Below are positions 57,660 to 64,000 of a DNA stretch of 64,000 bases, piece after piece. How positions within the stretch are numbered: position 1 is the first letter of the stretch; every line of letters starts with the position of its first letter. Made by a program: the position numbers and the translations under genes. Location: contig NZ_KI928931.1 of the NCBI RefSeq assembly GCF_000521215.1, positions 88,134 through 152,133 of the forward strand, written 5' to 3'. The notes beneath the pieces are model-generated. The model was not told where the DNA came from. It did not search any database and saw only the letters and a program-made list of their open reading frames with translations. The stretch is from Labrenzia sp. DG1229. GTDB lineage: Bacteria; Pseudomonadota; Alphaproteobacteria; Rhizobiales; Stappiaceae.

Positions 57660-59312
57660 ATGAAAGCGATAGATTTGCCTGGCGTCAGAGAACAGGACGC
57701 CACTCCGTTTCATGAAGGTGAAATCGCCATTCAGGAACGCATGGGAGAGCGCGACATCGAGACCTGGGCAAAAAGGGCAATCCGGCCGTTCATGCCGGAC
57801 CAGCATCGGACTTTCTTTGCCGCGCAGCCGTTCCTGATTGTTTCCGCACGAGACCGGTCAGGTCGCCCTTGGGCAACATTGCTTGAAGGTGAGGCCGGCT
57901 TCATTTCTTCCCCGGATCCGGAGAGCCTGGAAATCAACGCGAAACCGGTCAGCGGGGATGCATTGGAACATGCATTCGATGTTGCAGCCGATATCGGTAT
58001 CCTCGGCATCGAGATGGCGACCCGCCGCCGGAACCGTGTGAATGGACGGGTCGGTGGAAACGGCGCGTCGGGGATCAGGTTTGAAGTGGGACAATCCTTC
58101 GGCAATTGCCCGCAATACATCCGCGAGCGGGACTACTGGTTCACCTCCGAACCTGTGGCCGGGACCGCCAAACGCGGCAGGCAACTCACCGAAAGCCAGA
58201 TTGAGTGGATCAGGGCGGCAGACACTTTTTTCATCGCGTCCGGACACAATGGCGCACGCGACCATGTCGCGAACGGTATGGACGTTTCGCACCGTGGCGG
58301 CGACCGGGGTTTCGTGGAGGTGCTGAGCGACACGCAAATCCGGTTTCCGGATTATGCTGGCAACCGCCACTACAACACACTGGGCAATATCCTGCTCGAT
58401 GGCCGGGCCGGATTTCTGTTCCTTGATTTTTCGACCGGAAGCCTGTTGCAGATAACGGGCAGGGCGACGATCGATTTCGGTTCAGAAGAAGTCGTCCGAT
58501 TTCCCGGCGCGCGTCAGCTGGTGTCGCTGGAGATCGATGAAATTGTCGAGCTGTCATCAGCACTCAGACTGCGCTGGCAGGAGGATGCAGGGTCTGCTCG
58601 ATCCTTGCGCCTCGTTGAGAAAACGGCAGAAAGCGCCGACGTGTCGTCCTTTGTGTTCGAAGCGCGCGACGGCGGACCGTTGGCTTCCTTCAAGGCCGGA
58701 CAGCATTTGCCGATCGAGTTGAGGGTTCCTGATGCTGATACAAAGGTCCAGAGAACGTACTCGCTTTCCGGTTCACCGCTGGAGGATCGATACAGGATCT
58801 CCGTCAAACGGGAAGCGCGTGGACTGGCATCCGGTTTTCTGCACGACCGGCTGGAGGTCGGTACGATCCTGGAAAGCCGGAAACCGGCCGGAGACTTCGT
58901 GCTGTCGGATGGTGATGGTCCGCTCGTTCTTGTCAGCGCCGGGATCGGGGTCACACCGATGTTGAGCATGTTGCATCAACTGGCCGCTGAAAAGAGCGAA
59001 CGAGACGTCCTGTTCGTGCATGGCGCCCGGGATGGGGACCAGCATCCGTTCCGCGACGAGGTTGCGCGACTGGCCGAAGCAGCAGCAAATATCAAAACCC
59101 GCATTCTTTACAGTCGACCGTCTCCTAACGATGAACAAGGCAGGGATTACGATGAAACCGGCAGGATCTCGGCAGATTTCCTGATCCGGCTGATGCCTGT
59201 CCCTGACGCAGATTTTTACCTTTGCGGTCCCGCGGGTTTTCTTGCCGAGCTGAAGGACGATCTGGAAAACATAGGTGTCGCGGACGGGAAAATCCATTTC
59301 GAAACGTTTTGA
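57660..59312 (+). CDS. PNPOx-like flavoprotein fused to a ferredoxin-NADP reductase-type domain
   Basis: This 550-residue protein has an N-terminal FMN-binding split-barrel domain of the pyridoxamine phosphate oxidase-like type (FFAAQPFLIVSARDRSGRPWATLL to about residue 300) and a C-terminal FNR module: RTYSLSGSP for FAD, LVLVSAGIGVTPMLSML and FYLCGPAGFL for NAD(P). Many relatives carry a third, C-terminal 2Fe-2S ferredoxin domain; here the protein stops right after IHFETF and no C-x4-C-x2-C motif follows in any frame. AAAAGGAATGATCC precedes the ATG. It is likely co-regulated with GST and PhzF. Confidence 0.93.
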   Translation: MKAIDLPGVREQDATPFHEGEIAIQERMGERDIETWAKRAIRPFMPDQHRTFFAAQPFLIVSARDRSGRPWATLLEGEAGFISSPDPESLEINAKPVSGDALEHAFDVAADIGILGIEMATRRRNRVNGRVGGNGASGIRFEVGQSFGNCPQYIRERDYWFTSEPVAGTAKRGRQLTESQIEWIRAADTFFIASGHNGARDHVANGMDVSHRGGDRGFVEVLSDTQIRFPDYAGNRHYNTLGNILLDGRAGFLFLDFSTGSLLQITGRATIDFGSEEVVRFPGARQLVSLEIDEIVELSSALRLRWQEDAGSARSLRLVEKTAESADVSSFVFEARDGGPLASFKAGQHLPIELRVPDADTKVQRTYSLSGSPLEDRYRISVKREARGLASGFLHDRLEVGTILESRKPAGDFVLSDGDGPLVLVSAGIGVTPMLSMLHQLAAEKSERDVLFVHGARDGDQHPFRDEVARLAEAAANIKTRILYSRPSPNDEQGRDYDETGRISADFLIRLMPVPDADFYLCGPAGFLAELKDDLENIGVADGKIHFETF

Positions 59313-59539
59313 TCATGATTGGCTGGTGCATGGTGTGGACGGTTCTCAGCCGGAAGCATCCGGACCGGCCACCAGGGGCCGAATTGGCCGAAACCGGCCG
59401 TCATTCAGTCCTGATGAAAAAATCTGCATCAACGGTCAATTTCCGCTTGCGCGAAACACCAAACTACCGCATATAGCGCCTGCCCAAATTCGCACGTGCC
59501 CGAGGTCGTTCATGGGATGCTACTAAAGACATCTCTTAA
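59313..59539. other. Gap after the flavoenzyme gene
   Basis: About 230 bases with no supported gene. A short plus-strand ORF here has no ferredoxin Cys motif, so it is not the missing 2Fe-2S domain of the upstream protein. The promoter of the ornithine decarboxylase transcript may lie in its right half. Confidence 0.45.
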
Positions 59540-59906
59540 GGGGCCGCTGCCACTAAAACCGCCAAGGGGCGGGCAGCAGATCCGTACGGCTTAAAGCAAC
59601 GACGTAAGAGGGCTTTTTTGGTCTCTGCCGGGGTATCCAACCTCCGGCGTCACTGAAGAGGCACTTGTTACATCCTTGCCCGACGTGCGGCTCGGTATCT
59701 CCGATCCAATCAACGGCATTCCCGACGCGGGAAAGCATCGCGTGCATTTCAAATGCCGTGATCGCCCAACCGTCGCTGCGGTCAACCCGGCCTCCGGTTC
59801 CATCCCGGGGGAGGCCCGGTGCGTATTGCAGCACCCTGCGACGTGAACTGCAGCACGCCAAACGGAGTTTGCGTGTCTGCGGCCTGATTTGAAAGGGGAG
59901 ATCCCC
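59540..59906 (+). ncRNA. Probable speF-type structured leader of the ornithine decarboxylase gene
   Basis: A long leader without ORF precedes the decarboxylase gene. Alphaproteobacterial ornithine decarboxylase genes are known to carry the speF conserved RNA motif in this position (Corbino and colleagues, 2005). Local stems I can see: GCTGCC (59546-59551) with GGCAGC (59572-59577), and GGCCTCC (59789-59795) with GGAGGCC (59810-59816). A T6 run at about 59614 could be an internal terminator or attenuator. Boundaries are approximate and the match to speF is by context, not alignment. Confidence 0.55.
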
Positions 59907-61037
59907 ATGAGCGAGCGCATCCGCGACTTCCTGCGCCGACGCGACGACGACGGACCCTGCGTTGTTGTCGATCTCGATATCGTGAGCGACAACTTCCAGG
60001 CTTTTGCAAGGTCATTGCCGGACACTTCGGTCTATTACGCCGTGAAAGCGAACCCTGCACCGGAAATCCTCTCCCTGCTTGAGAGCCTTGGTTCCTCCTT
60101 CGATTGTGCCTCCGTTGGTGAAATCGAACTGGTGTTGGCGACCGGTGCGTCGGCCGACCGTATTTCCTATGGCAACACCATCAAGAAGGAGAGGGACATT
60201 GCGCGTGCCTTTGAACATGGCGTCCGGCTCTTCGCAGTCGACTGCATTGAAGAAGTCGAAAAGATCGCCCGGGCTGCTCCCGGGTCGAAAATCTTCTGCC
60301 GGGTCCTTTGTGACGGTGTCGGTGCCGAGTGGCCACTCTCCCGCAAATTCGGTTGTGATCCCGAAATGGCGACCGACGTCCTAGAATACGCGCACAGGCA
60401 CGGCCTCACTGCATACGGGGTTTCCTTCCATGTCGGTTCCCAGCAAGCAAATCTCGAAGCCTGGGATTTCGCTCTCGCCATGGCGGCAGGTGTCTTCCGC
60501 GAAATGGCGCTGCGCGGTATCGAGCTGAAAATGGTCAACATGGGTGGTGGTTTCCCGACCCGCTACCTGAAAGACGTCCCGGGTGTGCCGCGCTATGGCG
60601 AGGCAATTTTCCAGGCGCTGTGCCGGCATTTTGGCAACCAGCTTCCGTCGACGATTATCGAACCGGGCCGGGGCATGGTCGGCAACGCCGGCATGATCGA
60701 AGCCGAAGTGGTGCTGATTTCCAGGAAGTCCGCTCAGGACGACATGCGCTGGGTCTATCTCGACATCGGCAAGTTCAACGGTCTTGCCGAGACCATGGAC
60801 GAGGCCATCCGCTACCCGATCCGCACGCCTCGCGACGGCGACAGGACGACACCGTGTGTTCTGGCCGGACCGACCTGCGACAGTGTTGACGTTCTTTATG
60901 AAAAGACGCCGTACCAATTGCCGGTCAGTCTTTCCATCGGCGACAAGGTGCTGATCGAAGCCTGTGGTGCCTACACGACAACCTATTCGTCGGTTGGCTT
61001 CAATGGATTTGCGCCATTGGCGTCTCACGTCATCTAG
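59907..61037 (+). CDS. Ornithine decarboxylase, PLP-dependent alanine racemase-fold type
   Basis: This 376-residue enzyme makes putrescine from ornithine. It belongs to the fold III (eukaryote-like) class: PLP-Lys in VYYAVKANP (K47), KFGCDPEMATDVLEYA, FHVGSQQAN, the glycine loop VNMGGGFPTRY, EPGRGMVGNAG and the active-site Cys in GPTCDSVDVL. AAAGGGGAG precedes the ATG. It lies after a long structured leader and upstream of a GNAT gene and homospermidine synthase, which consumes putrescine. Lysine decarboxylation is a possible side activity in this family. Confidence 0.95.
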   Translation: MSERIRDFLRRRDDDGPCVVVDLDIVSDNFQAFARSLPDTSVYYAVKANPAPEILSLLESLGSSFDCASVGEIELVLATGASADRISYGNTIKKERDIARAFEHGVRLFAVDCIEEVEKIARAAPGSKIFCRVLCDGVGAEWPLSRKFGCDPEMATDVLEYAHRHGLTAYGVSFHVGSQQANLEAWDFALAMAAGVFREMALRGIELKMVNMGGGFPTRYLKDVPGVPRYGEAIFQALCRHFGNQLPSTIIEPGRGMVGNAGMIEAEVVLISRKSAQDDMRWVYLDIGKFNGLAETMDEAIRYPIRTPRDGDRTTPCVLAGPTCDSVDVLYEKTPYQLPVSLSIGDKVLIEACGAYTTTYSSVGFNGFAPLASHVI

Positions 61038-61048
61038 GACGAACCGAA

Positions 61049-61642
61049 ATGATCACCATTGTTGACGAGGCGCTGGAACACTTCAGCGCCCGCGAGGCTT
61101 TGCTTGACCTCGGTTTCGGAGAGGATCGTTACCTGAAAACGTGCGAGCGGCTTCGCGCGGGCAGGATACCGGTGTTTGCGTATGTCGCACTTGATGAAGC
61201 AGGCAAGCTCGCTGGAACCGTTCGTCTCTGGTCCGTGCAGGACGAGGGCGGTCAATCAAGCCTGCTGCTCGGACCACTGGCCGTTGCGTCAGAATTCAGA
61301 GGCAGAGGGGTCGGTGACCGGTTGATGCGCCACGCGCTCAACCAGGCGTCAACGCATGGTCACGGGTCGGTGGTTCTTGTCGGCGATCCTGCATATTACG
61401 AGCGGTTCGGTTTTTCGTCGGGCAAGCTGGCTCGGGTCATCTTGCCAGGACCAGTGGATCACCTTCGCTTTCTTGGAGTGGAACTTCTGCCCGGACAGCT
61501 TGCAGAAATGAATGGTGTGTTGAAGGCGTCAGGGGACTTCCAGGTCAATGCATCCGGAACAGCAGATCCGTCCCGGGGCGTCGAGCCAAGCCCGGCAGAA
61601 CAGGTGATTTTCCATCAAGAAAAATGCGGGTCAAAGGCTTGA
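61049..61642 (+). CDS. GNAT family N-acetyltransferase (YhbS-like)
   Basis: This 197-residue protein has the acetyl-CoA binding core LGPLAVASEFRGRGVGDRLMRHAL (motif A, R/Q-x-x-G-x-G/A) followed by VVLVGDPAYYERFGFSSG, the YhbS-type pattern. It starts 12 bases after the decarboxylase stop, so the two are co-transcribed. A polyamine or amine substrate is suggested by context only. Confidence 0.9.
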   Translation: MITIVDEALEHFSAREALLDLGFGEDRYLKTCERLRAGRIPVFAYVALDEAGKLAGTVRLWSVQDEGGQSSLLLGPLAVASEFRGRGVGDRLMRHALNQASTHGHGSVVLVGDPAYYERFGFSSGKLARVILPGPVDHLRFLGVELLPGQLAEMNGVLKASGDFQVNASGTADPSRGVEPSPAEQVIFHQEKCGSKA

Positions 61643-61674
61643 ATTCCATTCAAAAACGGGTCACTTCTAGAGCA

Positions 61675-61693
61675 AAGCGCAATAAGTGCGCTT
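61675..61693 (+). terminator. Short hairpin between the GNAT and homospermidine synthase genes
   Basis: AAGCGCA (61675-61681) and TGCGCTT (61687-61693) form a 7-bp stem with a five-base loop, followed by CTGTTTG. It could partly terminate the ornithine decarboxylase transcript or separate an internal promoter for the next gene. Confidence 0.5.
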
Positions 61694-61768
61694 CTGTTTG
61701 AAAAGCTATTTCTTGAGCCCTACCTTTTGACGACACAATTGGCGGCAGAAAAGACCGGAGTTTAGAAA

Positions 61769-64000
61769 ATGACCGACGAATCCAACGGCGGCACGCCGAA
61801 AAAGCCGGCCACAAGGGCAAACACGAAACGGACGCAGGCAGAAGCCAAACCAACCACCGCAAAGGCCTCATCAACAAAATCAACGGCTCCCAAGTCCACA
61901 CGCTCCAGATCGAGTGCCGCGAAGGCCAAACCTGCCGCTGACAGGCCTGCAGCCTCCAAGATGGCGACGAAACCGGCAACATCTAAACCGCGGACCAGAT
62001 CGGCTGCAACTGCGGCATCTGGTACAAAACCGGCGGCGGCAAAACCGCCCACGACGAAGAGTGCAAAAGCAGCGCCCTCCTCATCCGGAGCGGCCTCGTC
62101 CAAAGCAAAGGCTGCCGGAAAGTCTGCCGCGTCCAGATCTTCAGCGAAGACGGCGGCAGCCAAACCGGATGCAACACCATCCAAAGCTGCTGCAAGAAAG
62201 CAATCGACCGCAAAGACTATCAGCAAAACCGCAGCACCAAAACAGACGGCAGCAAAAACCACGGCCAATACTGCAGCTGCAAAGCCAGCGGCGGCCGCGT
62301 CGAAACCTGTGGCCAGAAAACCGTCGACAGCGAAGCCTGCCTCGAAGTCCAAAGCGACAAAACCGGTGACGGCAAAACCTGTTGCCAAAACCACGGCAGC
62401 AAAACCTGCAGTGGGCAAGGCCGCGCCGAAGAGTGCGGCGGTGAAACCCGCAGCAGCCAAGTCCGCCCCAAAGACCAGAGCAGCGAAGCCTGCAACGGCC
62501 AAAGCGGCAGCAAAGACCGCGGTAGTGAAACCTGTAGCAGGTAGGGCAGCTCCGAAGTCCGGAGCAGCGAAACCTGCGGCAGCCAGCAAAGCCGCACCAA
62601 AGAGCAGGGCGGCAAGACCCGCTACTGCCAAAGCGGCTCCCAACAGCGCAGCAGCAAAACCTGCAGCAAGCAGGGCGACCCCGAAGAGCCCTGCAAAACC
62701 GGCCGCAAGCAAACCTGCCGCAGCACGCAAAGCAACTGCCAAGCCCGTGGCTTCTAGGCCTGGTGCACCAAAACCCTCGGCCGCACGGGCGACTACCAAA
62801 CCTTCCGAGAAAAAACCTGCGACAGCGCGTAAAGCACCGGCAGGGAAAGCAGCTCCCAAGGCCACGGTGAGCTCAAGTGCATATCCGGTTCACGGAACGA
62901 TCACCGGACCTGTGGTCATGATCGGGCTCGGTTCCATCGGCAAGGGGACGCTCCCGCTGATCGAACGTCACTTCAAATTCGACAAGTCACGCTTTTCGGT
63001 GATTGATCCTGTCGACACGGATGCCAAACTGGTGACGGATCGGGGCTACAAATTCCATAAAGTTGCTCTGACACCGGACAACTTCAAGGACATCCTGACG
63101 CCTCTGGTCACCGAGGGGGAGGGGCAGGGCTTCGTTGTGAACCTGTCGGTCGACACCTCTTCGCTTGATCTCATGAAACTGTGCCGGAAACTCGGTGTCC
63201 TCTACATCGACACCGTCGTCGAGCCGTGGCTCGGCTTCTACTTTGATGAAAATGCTCCTGCCGCCGATCGCACGAACTACGCATTGCGCGAAACCGTCCG
63301 CAAGGAAAAGAAGAAGAAACCTGGCGGCACGACGGCTGTCTCCTGCTGCGGCGCAAATCCGGGCATGGTTTCCTGGTTCGTCAAGAAAGCGCTTGTCGAC
63401 GTGGCCACTGAAACCGGCATCAAGTTCAAGGAGCCAGCCGACCGCAAGGGTTGGGCGAAGCTGATGAAGAAGGTCGGCGTCAAGGGCATCCACATTGCCG
63501 AGCGCGATACGCAACGGGCCAAGGAGCCGAAGCCGCCGAACGTGTTCTGGAACACCTGGTCCGTCGAAGGCTTTCTGTCCGAAGGCTTCCAGCCCTCCGA
63601 GCTTGGCTGGGGTACGCACGAGAAGTGGAAACCGGCAAACGCCAAGGGCCACAAGAAGGGCTGCAATGCGGCGATCTATCTCGAGCAGCCGGGGGCCAAC
63701 ACGCGGGTGCGCACATGGTGCCCGACACCCGGGGCGCAGTTCGGTTTCCTTGTGACCCACAACGAGGCCATTTCGATTGCAGATTTCTTTACGCTGGAGG
63801 ACGGCAGGAAGGTCACCTACAGGCCGACCTGCCACTATGCCTATCACCCGGCCAACGACGCGGTTCTTTCCCTGCATGAGCTTTTCGGTGCAGCAGGCAA
63901 GGTACAGGACAAGCTTCATGTTCTGGAGGAAGATGAAATCCGGGACGGTATCGATGAGCTCGGCGTTCTTCTCTATGGTCACAAGAAAAACGCCTACTGG
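61769..64000 (+). CDS. Homospermidine synthase with a long histone H1-like N-terminal tail, C-terminus cut by the window edge
   Basis: The frame is open from ATG 61769 (GGAG eight bases upstream) to the window end, 744 codons so far. Residues 1 to about 371 are almost only Lys, Ala, Pro, Ser and Thr with KPAA, KAAPKS and KPATAK units. My hand count is about 64 Lys and 19 Arg against six acidic residues, with no aromatic, Leu, His or Cys. From Tyr372 the sequence is a typical bacterial homospermidine synthase: YPVHGTITGPVVMIGLGSIG (Rossmann NAD site), FSVIDPVDTD, VNLSVDTSSLDLMKL, IDTVVEPWLGFYFD, CGANPGMVSW, FWNTWSVEGF and LLYGHKKNAYW. It makes sym-homospermidine from putrescine with NAD. An internal GTG at 62866 (VSSSAYPVHG, after AAGG) could give a tail-less form. 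Confidence 0.93.
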   Translation, partial: MTDESNGGTPKKPATRANTKRTQAEAKPTTAKASSTKSTAPKSTRSRSSAAKAKPAADRPAASKMATKPATSKPRTRSAATAASGTKPAAAKPPTTKSAKAAPSSSGAASSKAKAAGKSAASRSSAKTAAAKPDATPSKAAARKQSTAKTISKTAAPKQTAAKTTANTAAAKPAAAASKPVARKPSTAKPASKSKATKPVTAKPVAKTTAAKPAVGKAAPKSAAVKPAAAKSAPKTRAAKPATAKAAAKTAVVKPVAGRAAPKSGAAKPAAASKAAPKSRAARPATAKAAPNSAAAKPAASRATPKSPAKPAASKPAAARKATAKPVASRPGAPKPSAARATTKPSEKKPATARKAPAGKAAPKATVSSSAYPVHGTITGPVVMIGLGSIGKGTLPLIERHFKFDKSRFSVIDPVDTDAKLVTDRGYKFHKVALTPDNFKDILTPLVTEGEGQGFVVNLSVDTSSLDLMKLCRKLGVLYIDTVVEPWLGFYFDENAPAADRTNYALRETVRKEKKKKPGGTTAVSCCGANPGMVSWFVKKALVDVATETGIKFKEPADRKGWAKLMKKVGVKGIHIAERDTQRAKEPKPPNVFWNTWSVEGFLSEGFQPSELGWGTHEKWKPANAKGHKKGCNAAIYLEQPGANTRVRTWCPTPGAQFGFLVTHNEAISIADFFTLEDGRKVTYRPTCHYAYHPANDAVLSLHELFGAAGKVQDKLHVLEEDEIRDGIDELGVLLYGHKKNAYW

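Noticed and set aside
59313..59530. Detached ferredoxin domain of the PNPOx-FNR protein
   Set aside because: No C-x4-C-x2-C pattern occurs in any plus frame of this stretch.
61914..62369. Arg/Pro/Gln-rich plus-strand ORF inside the tail
   Set aside because: A +1 frame shadow of the tail coding sequence. It closes inside the repeats and does not connect to the synthase.
61762..62865. Minus-strand ORF of 367 codons rich in Ala, Gly, Phe and Val opposite the synthase tail
   Set aside because: It is the antisense image of the Lys/Ala/Pro repeats (AAA/GCA/CCT codons become TTT/TGC/AGG). It has no ribosome binding site or known domain, whereas the plus frame continues into homospermidine synthase.

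Overview
This 64 kb window is chromosomal DNA of an alphaproteobacterium, most likely a marine member of the Hyphomicrobiales such as the Stappiaceae (Roseibium/Labrenzia). The inference rests on gene families seen here: purC beside the F1-ATPase zeta inhibitor, DUF2336 and DUF2259 proteins, a class III ornithine decarboxylase beside homospermidine synthase, a one-piece indolepyruvate ferredoxin oxidoreductase, and an ArsR-methyltransferase regulator beside metF and metH. No species call was possible without a search.

Layout. 1-8.2 kb: lipoprotein, purC, ATPase zeta subunit, HpcH/HpaI aldolase, a LysR/EamA exporter pair, small hydrolases and purB. 8.3-15.7 kb: NUDIX, APC permease, FkbM methyltransferase, rpe, a DUF2259 secreted protein, a BASS-type transporter and a DadA-like FAD enzyme. 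15.9-17.3 kb: a compact PepSY / membrane-anchored LuxR / PepSY cassette. 17.4-21.5 kb: an Lrp regulator divergent from the 1173-residue indolepyruvate oxidoreductase. 21.6-30 kb: DUF1127-like and DUF2336 proteins, a large MscS channel broken by one extra base, two glycosyltransferases and a KAP P-loop NTPase. 30.1-36.2 kb: a methionine-cycle locus (SahR-like regulator with a perfect 20-bp operator, metF, metH). 36.6-50.3 kb: MAPEG, ArsR, a NIPSNAP gene with a frameshift, ABM enzymes, exporter, cupin, a wHTH/hydrolase fusion, a two-component system divergent from an eight-loop EF-hand protein, YceI, VOC, redoxin, a quinone-reductase-like protein and LysR.

50.3-54.9 kb has a different texture: three isolated catabolic or stress genes (UspA, ornithine cyclodeaminase family, M20 amidohydrolase) separated by 400-650 bp non-coding stretches. 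It looks like a transferred patch, possibly from Rhodobacterales. 54.9-59.3 kb holds a LysR/GST/PhzF/flavoenzyme set.

The right end (59.5-64.0 kb) is the polyamine locus: a long leader of the kind expected for the alphaproteobacterial speF RNA motif, ornithine decarboxylase, a GNAT protein, and a homospermidine synthase that runs off the window. The most unusual object is here. The synthase reading frame is open from 61769 and begins with about 371 residues of histone H1/AlgP-like Lys-Ala-Pro-Ser-Thr sequence, with no aromatic residues and only about six acidic ones, fused in frame to a normal homospermidine synthase. The frame has no stop inside the window, so a list of closed ORFs would miss it, and a hydrophobic antisense shadow ORF of 367 codons covers the tail.
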